This document shows positions 17,159 through 26,583 of a stretch of DNA of 41,458 nt, piece by piece. The DNA lies in NCBI RefSeq assembly GCF_010820565.1, contig NZ_JAAIJQ010000050.1, positions 1 to 41,458 of the forward strand. Direction: 5' to 3'. Made by a program: the position numbers and the translations under genes. Source of the DNA: Thiorhodococcus minor. Its GTDB lineage: Bacteria; Pseudomonadota; Gammaproteobacteria; Chromatiales; Chromatiaceae. Within the stretch, counting starts at the first letter, position 1. Each line of letters opens with the position of its first letter. The notes beneath the pieces are model-generated. The model saw only the letters and a program-made list of their open reading frames with translations, made no database searches and was not told the DNA's origin.

Positions 17159-17259
17159 CTGTCCATCTGGCGGAGCCGCGAGGACGCGGCTTGCTGTCGC
17201 TGCAGCGTTTCCAGATCAGTGCCTGGCCGTCCCAGCGACAGCAGCCGTTGGGCGTTCGA

Positions 17260-18045
17260 TCAGTGCGTGGCCGGGTCGTCCAGAGCCCGCGCGATCGCCT
17301 CCACCAGCTCAGGCAGCACGACGGGCTTGGTCAATACCTCGGCGATAGCCAGCCTCTCCCGACTGCCGGGCTCCAGGGGCTCGTCGTTTCCGGTGCAGAG
17401 AACGATTGGTATCGCGCGGTCGATCTCCCGGGTCTGCGCGATCAGCTGTCGGCCATCCATGCCCGGGAGGCCAAGGTCCGTCAGGACGAGATCGAAGCGC
17501 TCGGGATGGCTCGCCATGGCCTCCAGTGTTTCCGGGCCGTTTGCGGCCAGGGTGATCTCGGCGCCGGCGTAGGATAGGGTCTCGCGGTAATACTCGAGGA
17601 GACTCGAGGTCATCGTCCACGACAAGCAGGCGGGGATTCGAGGACGCCGGGGCCGACCTGTGCGCGGCTTCGGCGGGCGGGAGCAGTAAGCTGACAACAG
17701 TGCTCTGGCTGACCTCGGAGTCGATGAGCAGGTGTCCGCCCAATGGCTGTAGCAGACCGGCGACCGCAGATAGGCCCATTCCGGATCCCTTGCCGACCTC
17801 CTTCGTTGTGAAGAAAGGCTGACACAGCTGATCGAGCTGCTCGCTCGTTATTCCCTGACCCGTACCAGGATCTACGACCCTGCTACGGATGTCCCGCGAG
17901 CCAGGCAGCGCTTCACGGTGATGCGCTGGGCTCGAGCTGAGACGGTCAAGGTGCCGCCATGCGGCATGACGTCCCTCACGTGGATACAGAGATCCATCGG
18001 CGTCTGTTGCAGCTGCCCGCCTGGCATGCCGACGAGATCACGCCA
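17260..18045 (-). pseudogene. Decayed hybrid histidine kinase: HATPase plus receiver remnant
   Basis: Reading the minus strand, three pieces in different frames join into a kinase C-terminus. Near 18020-17910: GQLQQTPMDLCIHVRDVMPHGG (N box). Near 17890-17770: VVDPGTGQGI (G1), then QPFFTTKEVGKGSGMGLS (F/G2). From about 17650: RLLVVDDDLE, shifting frame to LEYYRETLSYAGAEITL...LVLTDLGLPGMDG, ending at 17260. There are at least two frameshifts, near 17905 and 17610, plus an in-frame stop. The dimerisation domain and everything before it are missing, because the HDOD gene ends directly upstream. The frameshifts could be sequencing errors, but the 5' truncation cannot. It lies convergent to the intact kinase gene, whose core is similar. 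Confidence 0.8.
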
Positions 18046-18051
18046 TGGCGG

Positions 18052-18924
18052 TCAAGCGGCGAAGAGCTCTTTGGCCAGGGCGCGCATCATTGGGAGCCGG
18101 TCGCGGACCTGCTCGCGCACCACTCCTGCGAATCGAGCCGTTGCATGGTCCCGCGCGAGCTGCCGTTCGTAGGGCTGGCGGATGGCCTCTTCGTCTTCCA
18201 GCAAGATGGATGACACCGCCCGCGCCGAGCGCACGACTGTCACCATGGGACTCACCCTTTCTTCCGCTCCTCGTCTCTCGGCGATCATCGGGTCCAGGAT
18301 GCTCTCGGAAAGCCCCCAGGCCCGCCCAAGGTGGACGCCGGCCGCCGCATAGTCGGTCCCGATCCGCGAGCGCATCAGCTCGCCGAGGCGGTGCCCGGAC
18401 CCCGTCCGCCTGCAGCGCAGCATGGAATCGAGCTCTGCGGGAAGCTGGCTGGCGAGCCAGAGCAGGCCGATGCGATGCAGCAGGCCGGCGGCATGCGCCG
18501 CTGGCGGGTCGAGCCTCAGTTCCCGTGCCGATAGCGTTGCGAATTCACGTGCGGCCGCGGCGGTGAGCATGGCATGCGTCCAGTAGTGCTCGCGATCGAA
18601 AGCCGGACAACGTTGTGGATTGAAGGGCGCGGCCACGCACACGGCGATACTGACGGTACGCACAATGTCCAGGCCGAGCCGTGTGCACGCCTGCTCCAGT
18701 GAGTCGATCGGGCGGGCGGGCGAGGACCAGCCGGAGTTGGCCAGCGCGATCAGGCGAAAGGTGATGCCGGGAAAGCGCTCCAGTGTGGCGACGATTTGCT
18801 GGAAGCTGTTGGTGTCGCTCGACAGCGCTTGCAGCAGGTAGGGCACGCCGGGCGCCAAGACAGGCGCGGCTCTGGCATCGAGGCGTGTCAACAGCGGATC
18901 ACCTATCTGCGGGCGCTCGATCAT
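18052..18924 (-). CDS. HDOD-domain signalling protein
   Basis: A 290-residue HDOD protein. The domain spans most of it, with the typical FPGITFRLIALANS helix region (about 49-64), the SLEQACTRLGLDIVR stretch, and HAAGLLHRIGLLWLA in place of the metal-binding HD signature (HD becomes HR), as usual for non-hydrolase HDOD domains. These proteins act as adaptors in c-di-GMP and two-component pathways and have no enzyme activity of their own. The start ATG overlaps the stop of the 1665-residue hybrid kinase/GGDEF/EAL gene by four bases (ATGA), so it is the last intact gene of the porin-PhnD-kinase operon and a likely effector or partner of that kinase. Confidence 0.85.
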   Translation of the reverse strand: MIERPQIGDPLLTRLDARAAPVLAPGVPYLLQALSSDTNSFQQIVATLERFPGITFRLIALANSGWSSPARPIDSLEQACTRLGLDIVRTVSIAVCVAAPFNPQRCPAFDREHYWTHAMLTAAAAREFATLSARELRLDPPAAHAAGLLHRIGLLWLASQLPAELDSMLRCRRTGSGHRLGELMRSRIGTDYAAAGVHLGRAWGLSESILDPMIAERRGAEERVSPMVTVVRSARAVSSILLEDEEAIRQPYERQLARDHATARFAGVVREQVRDRLPMMRALAKELFAA

Positions 18925-21900
18925 GGCTCAACGGACGGCGCGGGATCCCCGGGCATCTCCTGCATCGCCGGGGCGAAGAAGTCGGTCGTCACGAGCGCGG
19001 GCACCCGCGTCGGCGGTACCGGCTTGCTGAAGCAATACCCTTGCGCTTCGTCGCACCCGATTCCCAGTAGGGCGCCGGCCTCGTCCCTGGTCTCGACGCC
19101 CTCGGCCACGACCCGGCATCCCAGGGCGCGCGCGAGGCTGACCACCGCGCCGACCATGCTCGCCGCAGTCCTGCTCTTCAGCATGGTGCCGATGAACTGT
19201 CGATCGATCTTGAGGCAATTGATCGGCAGATTCACGATCGAGGCCATGGATGAGCATCCCGAGCCGAAATCGTCCAGCGCCAACCTGATCCCACGGTCGC
19301 CGAAGGCGCGGAACCGTGCCGCAAGATCGAAATCGACCTGCGAGGAGCGCTCTGTCAGCTCGAGCTCGAGATCGGTCGGCGAGAGCCCGTTGTCTCGAGC
19401 TGACGCGACGACGAAGGGCAGCAGCTCCGGATTCTGGAAATGGGTGGGCGAGATATTGACCGCAAGCTCGAAATCGGGCAGGCCTTGGCGTCGCCATTCC
19501 GCAAGCTGCCGGCAAGCGGTGGTCAGCACCCATCGATCAAGCCGCTCGATGATGCGAATGCGTTCGGCTGTCTCGATGAATTCGTCGGCTGCCAATAGGC
19601 CGTGCTCCGGATGCCGCCAACGGACAAGGGCCTCGACGCCGCTCAGGCGGCCGTCTTGGAGATCGACCTTTGGCAGGTATAGCAGCTCGAGCTGGCCGTC
19701 CTCGATCGCAGTGCGCAGGTCGTTCTCCAATTGCAGCCGTTTTCCGGCCTGAGCGGTGAGCTTCGGTGCATAGAAGGCGTAGCGATGCTTGCCGGAGCTC
19801 TTGGCGACATACATGGCACTGTCCGCTGCCTTGAGCAAAGCCTGCGGCGCATAGGCGTCGGCGGGGAATCGCGCGATACCGAGACTGGCGCGCGGCTGGT
19901 GCAGCCTCCCCACCAAATCGACGGGCTCGTTGATCGCGCGCAAGTAGCGCTCGGCGGCGCTCCCCAGAACCACATCATCACCCCAACCATCGAGCAGGAC
20001 GCAGAATTCGTCTCCACCGAGCCGGGCGGCGAAGTCCGATGCACGAAGCTCGTCCTTGAGCCGTTGGGCCACGATCTGCAGGAGTCGATCGCCAGCGTCG
20101 TGTCCAAGACTGTCATTGACGTCTTTGAAGGCGTCCAGGTCGAGGTAGAACAAGGCGAAAGGTGCTGCATGCCGCCGATGCGCCTTCACGCGGTTCTCGA
20201 GATGCAGTTGGAGGTACGCCCGGCTGGCCAGACCGGTCAAGGTATCCTCGTAGGCGAGCTGGCGGATCCGCTCCTGGCTTTCGCGCTGACGCGTGACGTC
20301 CTGAACCGTGCCCAGCAGGATGGCCGTCTCATCCTCCGCTCGCCCGATCTCTTGATGGATGAAGGTGACCCTGCCGTCGGGATCGAGCAGACGATAGTCC
20401 GAAACCGCAATTGCGGTTTCGTCGTCGAACGCCTCCATCTGCTGGCGCAGATCGTTCCGATCCTCGGGGTGCACATGCTCGAGATACTGCGCGAGCGTGA
20501 TTTCGGTTTGCCTGTAGCCCAGGCCGCAGATCTCGGCGAGCTGCTCGGAGAGCACCAGCAGGTCGCGCCGCTCGTCCCAGCGCCAGTAGCCCAGTCTCGC
20601 CATGTGCTGGGTGGCTGCAAGCTGCCGTGTCAGCTCGCGCAGGGCGCGCGCGTCGGCCGCCGCGCGCAGCTGAAAGCCAATGCGTTGGGCAGTGACGGGA
20701 TAGTTGAGCGGCTTGATCTCGAAGCCATTGGCCCCGGCCGTGAATGCCGAGCGGACCGCAAACAGATCGTCGGTGCCGGTGACCATGAGGATCGGGACAT
20801 GCTTCATCGAAGGAAGTAAGCGCAGTTGGCGGCAGGTCTCGAACCCGTCCATGTCCGGCATGAGATAATCGAGCAGAACGAGCTCGGGGGCGTTCTCGCG
20901 ACAGGCGGCAATGGCTTCCGCGCCGTTGGCCGCCTCCTTGATCGCGAACCTCTCAGCCGTGAGCGCCTCGCCGGCCGTGCTCCGAAACCTGGCATCGTCG
21001 TCCACGAGCAGGATCGTCTGCCCTTCGCCCGCACCCTGAAAGGGAATCGGGAGCGGCTTCGGGAGGACCAAGGTGGGTTGCTCGCGCAGCGCACGCAACA
21101 CCGCCGGCAAGGCATCGCCCATCGCGTGGATTCGCCGATGCGCCTCCTCCAGCCGCCCATCCCGTGCAGCGGCCTCGGCGGCCGCGCACAGCTCGGCGAA
21201 GGCCGTGGCGCCGAGATTCATGCTGGCCGACTTGAGACTGTGTGCGATCCGCCGAACCGTCTCGGAATCTTGCCGCGCCGCGGCCTGCCGCAGCACGCCG
21301 AGATCGTCCGGCGCAGTCTGCAGATATGCGGCGATCGCGTTGCCGAGGATGTCTCTTCCGCTGCCCGCGCCGGCATCGCGCAACTGCCGGATCAGGCTCT
21401 CATCGAGCAGGCCCATGGCGTCTGGCTCGGCGGCGCGCTCGTGAGGATGCTGGAGAGCCTCGGTCGCTTCCGGGGTGTCCTCGGCGGCCGGCAGCCAGTT
21501 GCGGAGCATCGTCCGCAATGTCTTGCGTTTGAACGGCTTGCTCAAGTAGTCGTCCATGCCCGCGGCGATGCAGCGCTGTGGTGTCCCTTCCCGTCGGTCG
21601 GCCGTGAGGGCAATGATGGGCACCCGTTGGCGCCGCTCGCGCTCCTCGGTCCCTCGGATTGCCGTCGCTGCCGAGAAGCCATCCATCTCCGGCATGTAGC
21701 AATCCATGAAAACCAAGTCGCAGGCGTCCGCGGCGTAGGATTCCACGGCCTCCTTGCCCGTATGCGCCACCTGAACGCTTGCCCCCAAGGCTTCGAGCAT
21801 GCCGACCGCCACCTCCTCGTTGACGCGATTGTCCTCGGCCAGCAGCACCCTGGCGTGATAGCGCCGAGCGCTCGACGGGGGGCTGGCCGACGGGGCTTCC

Positions 21901-23918
21901 GTCGCTTCCCCCCGCAGGCGCAGCAAGCAGCTCCGCAGTCGCTCGCGACGAACGGGCTTGTCAAGGATGCCGTCGATGCGGTAGCGAGGCGCAACGTCGG
22001 CGAGGTCCCGCCCTCCCCCGCGACGGAGCAGGATCAGCCGTGGCTGCGGGACATCTTCGCTCTCGCGGATGGCGGCAACCAGCTCCAGCCCATCGCCGTC
22101 CGGCATATCCTGGTCCAGCAGGACCAGCCGAAATGGTGCGCCGGAAGCCCCGGCTTGCCGCAGATGCCGCAGCGCCTGGAATGCCGAGCCCACGCATTCA
22201 TTGGGCATGCCCCATGCGCGGAGCTGCTCATGGAAGATGCGGCGGTTGACTGCGCGATGGTCGACGATCAGCGCGCGCAGGTCCTGGAGCTGCTCGGGGG
22301 GCTGGTCCGAGGTTGCCCGCGCGTGGCCAGCGCGCAGCGGGACTCGACAATCGAAGCACGCCCCCTGGCCGATCACACTGCGCAGGGTGACCGTCCCACC
22401 CATCAGATCCACCAGTTGCTTCACGATCGCGAGCCCCAGTCCGGTACCGCTATGGCGCCGGGTCGTCGACGCATCGGCTTGAGTGAACGCATCGAAGATG
22501 TGGCTTTGCAGCGACTCCTCGATCCCTGGTCCGGTATCGATCACGCTGAGCTTTACGTCGCATCCCCCGGCTGGGTCGGCGCTGACCGAGGCCACGAGAC
22601 GAACCTCCCCTTGCGCCGTGAACTTGACGGCATTGCCGAGCAGATTGACGAGCACCTGCCGTAGGCGCACCGCATCGCCGCGCACTTGTCCGTGCAGGTC
22701 GTGGGGGATGTCCGCGATCAGCTCCAAGCCTTTGCGATGGGCGGACTCGGCCAGCAGCTCCAGCGTGTCCTCGAGCAGCTCGCGCAGATCGAAGTCTTCC
22801 TCGACCAGCTCCAACCGACCGGCCTCGATCTTGGAGTAGTCCAGGATGTCGTTGATGACCGTGAGGAGCGACTCCGCGGAGCGATGTGCGTTTGCCGCCA
22901 GGCGCCGGGCACGCTCACTGAGATCGGCGTCCAGCAGCAGTTCCGTCATGCCCAGGACGCCGTTCATCGGAGTGCGAATCTCGTGACTCATGGTCGCCAG
23001 GAAGGCGCTCTTCGTGCGGCTCGCCTCCTCGGCGGCGTCTTTGGATTTAACCAGCTCGCGGGTGCGCTTCGCGACTTCGTCCTCGAGATTCTGCCGCTGC
23101 GCGAGCAGGCGTTCGCGGTTGGCGCGAAGATTCGAGTGCATCTGCCTGAAGACCCGACTAAGCTCGCCGAGCTCGTCGTTGCGCCGGATATCCATCGGCT
23201 CGACGTCATCGCCCCGACCGATTCGCTCCGCGCACTGCGACAGCTGCTTGATGGGTCTGACCAGGTTTCGCGAGACGACGACTGCCAGCAGGAGAGCGAG
23301 CATCAGCATCGCGCCCATGGTCCAGGCTGTCGTGATCAGGCTGCGCCGCGCGCCCGTTTCACTGATCGCCCGAAGGCGATCGCGTACCTCGGCGACGTCG
23401 CCGGCAATGGTGCTCAACGGCAGCCCGAGGCGCACGGTGCCGAGCCGTTCGTCGCCGATGGCCAGGGGCAGCGCAAAATCGATATGGTCGGAGGCTTGCT
23501 GAATCAGTAGACGCTCGGCTGCGACGGCGGCTGTCGTCAAGGCGTCGTCCGGCAGGTCTCCGAAACGCCTGAGCTCTTCGGTACCGTCGTGGATGAGCTC
23601 GCCGCGCGGACCGACGATGTAGACATAGAGCACCTCGTCTAAGTGCAAGGTCGTGCTGGTGAGCTCGTACATGCTCTGCATGTCGTACTCGTAGAGCGGA
23701 TTGACCAGATTCGCCCCAAGCAGCCTGACCATGCTCTCGCCGCGATCTTGCAACTGCGCGATCAAGCGTTGCTCCATCTGCACCGCCGTCAAGACCGTCA
23801 GCTGCTGCGCGCTGTTGCGCGATTGCGCCGAAAGCACCGTGGCTAGGGTGACCACGGCCACCGTGACGAGCGTCAGAATCGTCAGGGTGTAGCGTACCTG
23901 GAGGGGTGACCGTGGCAT
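18921..23918 (-). CDS. Hybrid histidine kinase with three receivers, HPt, PAS, GGDEF and EAL
   Basis: A 1665-residue membrane phosphorelay/c-di-GMP protein. Membrane segments near 10-30 and 196-216 enclose a periplasmic sensor of about 165 residues. Then come HAMP (217-270), coiled coil, HisKA (H312 in SHEIRTPMNG), HATPase (N box VNLLGNAVKF, G1 DTGPGI, G2 GTGLGL), receiver 1 (547-665), receiver 2 (688-810, D739), HPt (H893 in RIAHSLKSAS) and receiver 3 (968-1080, D1017). PAS, GGDEF (1301-1305) and EAL (1429-1431) complete it. Receiver 1 has lost one of the paired N-terminal acids (IVDHRAVN) but keeps D602. The GGDEF has an RxxD inhibitory site (RASD). The EAL keeps its metal ligands but reads DDFGSGCSS instead of DDFGTGYSS. 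The start overlaps the PhnD-like gene's stop by one base, so the binding protein is a likely partner of the periplasmic sensor. Confidence 0.92.
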   Translation of the reverse strand: MPRSPLQVRYTLTILTLVTVAVVTLATVLSAQSRNSAQQLTVLTAVQMEQRLIAQLQDRGESMVRLLGANLVNPLYEYDMQSMYELTSTTLHLDEVLYVYIVGPRGELIHDGTEELRRFGDLPDDALTTAAVAAERLLIQQASDHIDFALPLAIGDERLGTVRLGLPLSTIAGDVAEVRDRLRAISETGARRSLITTAWTMGAMLMLALLLAVVVSRNLVRPIKQLSQCAERIGRGDDVEPMDIRRNDELGELSRVFRQMHSNLRANRERLLAQRQNLEDEVAKRTRELVKSKDAAEEASRTKSAFLATMSHEIRTPMNGVLGMTELLLDADLSERARRLAANAHRSAESLLTVINDILDYSKIEAGRLELVEEDFDLRELLEDTLELLAESAHRKGLELIADIPHDLHGQVRGDAVRLRQVLVNLLGNAVKFTAQGEVRLVASVSADPAGGCDVKLSVIDTGPGIEESLQSHIFDAFTQADASTTRRHSGTGLGLAIVKQLVDLMGGTVTLRSVIGQGACFDCRVPLRAGHARATSDQPPEQLQDLRALIVDHRAVNRRIFHEQLRAWGMPNECVGSAFQALRHLRQAGASGAPFRLVLLDQDMPDGDGLELVAAIRESEDVPQPRLILLRRGGGRDLADVAPRYRIDGILDKPVRRERLRSCLLRLRGEATEAPSASPPSSARRYHARVLLAEDNRVNEEVAVGMLEALGASVQVAHTGKEAVESYAADACDLVFMDCYMPEMDGFSAATAIRGTEERERRQRVPIIALTADRREGTPQRCIAAGMDDYLSKPFKRKTLRTMLRNWLPAAEDTPEATEALQHPHERAAEPDAMGLLDESLIRQLRDAGAGSGRDILGNAIAAYLQTAPDDLGVLRQAAARQDSETVRRIAHSLKSASMNLGATAFAELCAAAEAAARDGRLEEAHRRIHAMGDALPAVLRALREQPTLVLPKPLPIPFQGAGEGQTILLVDDDARFRSTAGEALTAERFAIKEAANGAEAIAACRENAPELVLLDYLMPDMDGFETCRQLRLLPSMKHVPILMVTGTDDLFAVRSAFTAGANGFEIKPLNYPVTAQRIGFQLRAAADARALRELTRQLAATQHMARLGYWRWDERRDLLVLSEQLAEICGLGYRQTEITLAQYLEHVHPEDRNDLRQQMEAFDDETAIAVSDYRLLDPDGRVTFIHQEIGRAEDETAILLGTVQDVTRQRESQERIRQLAYEDTLTGLASRAYLQLHLENRVKAHRRHAAPFALFYLDLDAFKDVNDSLGHDAGDRLLQIVAQRLKDELRASDFAARLGGDEFCVLLDGWGDDVVLGSAAERYLRAINEPVDLVGRLHQPRASLGIARFPADAYAPQALLKAADSAMYVAKSSGKHRYAFYAPKLTAQAGKRLQLENDLRTAIEDGQLELLYLPKVDLQDGRLSGVEALVRWRHPEHGLLAADEFIETAERIRIIERLDRWVLTTACRQLAEWRRQGLPDFELAVNISPTHFQNPELLPFVVASARDNGLSPTDLELELTERSSQVDFDLAARFRAFGDRGIRLALDDFGSGCSSMASIVNLPINCLKIDRQFIGTMLKSRTAASMVGAVVSLARALGCRVVAEGVETRDEAGALLGIGCDEAQGYCFSKPVPPTRVPALVTTDFFAPAMQEMPGDPAPSVEP

Positions 23919-24886
23919 CAGAGCGCCGTCTCGAGCCGCTCCTTGATTTTGCGGATCCTTTCGATGCCGGCGCGTACATCGACCCCGATCTCCTCGAACC
24001 GCGTGGTCTTCTGATAGGCCTGCAACGCCGACGCGGCATCCGGATCCTCGTGGGCGGTCAGCAGGAGACGCTTCAGCCGTCTCTTGACATCCGGCCGCAA
24101 GTCCTTGCGCACGATTTCAAGGGCGCGCGGGATGGGCTCGCTTCGGTGGAAGATCGACATCGCCGCCCGAAACGCCCTTGGCAGATGGTCTTCCTTCTCC
24201 CAATCCTGGTTGGCGAAGGCCCCGGCGTCGACCAGTCCCTTGTGGACCCAGGTGGACATGTTGATCTCCTGCTTCGCGAACACATAGCCGACCGCATCCG
24301 CTGAGGCTGCGTCTCGCGGTGTTTCCAAGCGCTCGAGCCGCAGGCCAGCGTCCGCCAGGATCGCCGCGGGAACGAGGAAGCTGGATGTCGACCCCGGATC
24401 CTCGAAGGCGATGACCCGCCCCACGAGGTCCGCCAGGGTCTTGACCCCGCTCTCCTTGCGCGTGAAGAAAACACTGTGATAGGTGGGAACGCCCTTCTTC
24501 CACTTGAGTGCCAGGATCTCGGCACCTGCCTGCTCCTCGAATTCGATCGCTGGAAACACCGTCTCGGTCACCCAATCGATTCGCCCGCTTCGCAAGTATC
24601 GAATCATCTGTCGGTTGTCGCGGGCCATCAGCACCTTGACCCGGTCGATGCCGAGATCGTGCATATTCGCTACAACGTAGTCGGCGATCGGCTTCAAGTA
24701 GAGATAGTGCTTCTTCGGGTTGGTGCTGATTTTGCCGATGACGAGTGTGCGATCGCGCGCCTCGTCGGCGGCGGACGCATCGCCGAGGGCCATGGCAGCC
24801 ATCACGGCCAGCAGGACGAGAAGCGCGCGAGCGCGCAGCGTCGCGGCGTCTCTGCCAAGGGTTGGGGGCGGCTTTCGAACCTGCAT
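23918..24886 (-). CDS. PhnD-like periplasmic substrate-binding protein
   Basis: A 322-residue secreted solute-binding protein of the PhnD/phosphate-phosphonate-binding (DctP-unrelated) family. The signal peptide is ALLVLLAVMAAMALGDASA (about 20-38). The mature domain opens TLVIGKISTNPKKHYLYLKPIADYV, with the family traits of RDNRQMIRYLRSGRIDWV, a SVFFTRKESGVKTLADLVGRVIAFEDPGSTSSFLVP core (the STSS loop binds the anionic ligand) and a GYVFAKQE strand. The start at 24886 follows GGAGAG; a longer frame starting at 25000 adds an unlikely N-terminus. No ABC permease or ATPase is nearby. Instead it sits 19 nt after an OprP-type porin and 1 nt before a sensor kinase, so it probably serves signalling rather than uptake. 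The ligand (phosphate, phosphite, phosphonate or another oxyanion) is not determinable. Confidence 0.87.
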   Translation of the reverse strand: MQVRKPPPTLGRDAATLRARALLVLLAVMAAMALGDASAADEARDRTLVIGKISTNPKKHYLYLKPIADYVVANMHDLGIDRVKVLMARDNRQMIRYLRSGRIDWVTETVFPAIEFEEQAGAEILALKWKKGVPTYHSVFFTRKESGVKTLADLVGRVIAFEDPGSTSSFLVPAAILADAGLRLERLETPRDAASADAVGYVFAKQEINMSTWVHKGLVDAGAFANQDWEKEDHLPRAFRAAMSIFHRSEPIPRALEIVRKDLRPDVKRRLKRLLLTAHEDPDAASALQAYQKTTRFEEIGVDVRAGIERIRKIKERLETAL

Positions 24887-24905
24887 GGCAGCTCTCCGGT
24901 GGCGC

Positions 24906-26228
24906 TCAGAAATCGATTTGCGCGCGCAGCTGAATGATCCTCGGATCGTCATCACCGGCCACGTCGCCGTCATCGTCCGCGTTGGCATCGTTATCGACAC
25001 GGATGTAGTTCGCCATGAGGCGGGTGTGGGCGTTGAGATACCAATTGAGGCCGACGGTCATCTGACCCGCGCGGCCGCCGGCAACATCGTCGTCGTTGAG
25101 ATCGAGCGAGCTGTAGCGCAGCGCCAACTCCCAGGCGCCGCCGGGGGCGATGGGGCGGATTCGCCCGAATTTGCCAGCCTTGGGCTTATAGTTGCGCGAT
25201 TCGCCGGTGAGAAGCCAACTGCCGTACAGGTACCAGCCATCGAAGGCTAGATTCGACTGTCCGGCGCCGCGATCGACGGCCGCGGCGACGTATTCGCCTT
25301 GCAGCGAGAACGGCCCCTCGACCCATGCGGCTTCCAGGCCGGCCAGATCGAGATGGCTCACATCCGTGATGCGGCCGGTGTTCAAGTAGCGCACGTCGGT
25401 GATGTGGCTCTCCGGGCGCGTATCGAGCTCGATTTCCTTGGTCTCGTCGGGAACGCGGTGCGAGAGCGCCGCCCCGAAATGCAGCGCGCGACGATCCTCG
25501 CGCCAGGGGGCATAGGTCACTCGGCCAGTGATGCCCCATCCCTCGTCGCCCTCGTCGCTCACATCATCGTCGAACGACTCGCCGAAGACTCCGCCAGCCG
25601 CCGTCCAGCCCGAGCCGCGCGACCCCAGACCAATGCCGATATGCCTGCCCGGCGCCAACGCATTCGGCAGGGCGCGCTCCATGAACGTCATGTACTTGGA
25701 GCTGGTGAGCTCCTCCAGGCTGAACGGCTCCTTGAACTGCCCAACCCTGATGGTTGCCGGCCACAAGCCGAGATACTCGATGAAGGCGTCCTTGACGTCG
25801 GCGTCGCTGCCGGCGAAATCGACCCCGAGCTCGTAAGCGTAGTCGGAGAAGAGCATGCCCTCTGCCTCCAGTCTGGTGCGGCGCAGCTCGGTCCCGTCCC
25901 CGAGGTCGTTCGTGTCCTCGCGATAGAAGGCCGAGTCGATCATCAGCCGGCCACCGAGCCCGAAGCTGAAGGCACCGTCATCCGTGCTGACCTCGAGCCC
26001 GCCTGCGGTGTCAACCGCGACCCGCGGAGCCTCGGCTTCCAGTGCCTCGCTCGCGACGCCGTCATCATCGAGCGCACCCCGCAGCGAGTCATACTGCTGC
26101 TGTGTCAGGGTGCCGTTCTGCAGCAGCATCTCGAGCAAACGGTAGAACTCGGCCTCCCCCGCCGTTGCGGTGGCGGCAAAGAGAACAACCGTGGAAATCA
26201 TCATTCCCCAATGCTTGGACGCGGACAT
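24906..26228 (-). CDS. Phosphate-selective porin O/P family outer membrane protein
   Basis: A 440-residue outer-membrane porin of the OprO/OprP family. The signal peptide ends at ATATA-GEAEF. A short helical N-terminus (LLEMLLQNGTLTQQQYDSLRGAL) of the family kind comes first, then the barrel beginning FSFGLGGRLMIDSAFY, with RRTRLEAEG and the diagnostic IRVGQFKEPFSLEELTSSKYMTFMERALPNAL, and closing on a terminal phenylalanine (RAQIDF). The family forms trimeric channels for phosphate or other anions. ATG 26228 is chosen because it directly precedes the signal peptide; the longer frame from 26354 lacks one. It is the first gene of the apparent operon with the PhnD-like protein, hybrid kinase and HDOD protein. 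The 26229-26583 gap upstream should contain the promoter; no clear Pho box is seen there. Confidence 0.88.
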   Translation of the reverse strand: MSASKHWGMMISTVVLFAATATAGEAEFYRLLEMLLQNGTLTQQQYDSLRGALDDDGVASEALEAEAPRVAVDTAGGLEVSTDDGAFSFGLGGRLMIDSAFYREDTNDLGDGTELRRTRLEAEGMLFSDYAYELGVDFAGSDADVKDAFIEYLGLWPATIRVGQFKEPFSLEELTSSKYMTFMERALPNALAPGRHIGIGLGSRGSGWTAAGGVFGESFDDDVSDEGDEGWGITGRVTYAPWREDRRALHFGAALSHRVPDETKEIELDTRPESHITDVRYLNTGRITDVSHLDLAGLEAAWVEGPFSLQGEYVAAAVDRGAGQSNLAFDGWYLYGSWLLTGESRNYKPKAGKFGRIRPIAPGGAWELALRYSSLDLNDDDVAGGRAGQMTVGLNWYLNAHTRLMANYIRVDNDANADDDGDVAGDDDPRIIQLRAQIDF

Positions 26229-26583
26229 CGTTGGGCACCTTTGTGAGGGTTCTGCGGCTCCCTGCCTTCTGGCCTGATTGCCGGATAATCCGATACCCAG
26301 TAGCGCCGAGTCGAGGCTCGCCCGGAAAGGGCGTCGGCAGACAGGTAGCCGCATTCGGGGCTATGTGACCACTGGCGCGATGCCGACGTCGGGCGCTCAG
26401 CCAACCCAGGCGGCATGAGGGGAAACCGCCTGCGCAGTGATGTGGATACTATCCGAGCCGGCGGTTTCGCGGTATGGCCAGGTTTCGCTTCCGAGATGTC
26501 GTTCAGAAAACAATCTGATCGCGCATCCCTTTGTTGGTGTCTGCGAAGCGGCCTGGTGGATGTCGCCCGGCAGTTGGCCCGTC

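Noticed and set aside
20826-22664. 612-residue open frame opposite the hybrid kinase
   Set aside because: Antisense to receiver, HPt and HATPase domains that are clearly real.
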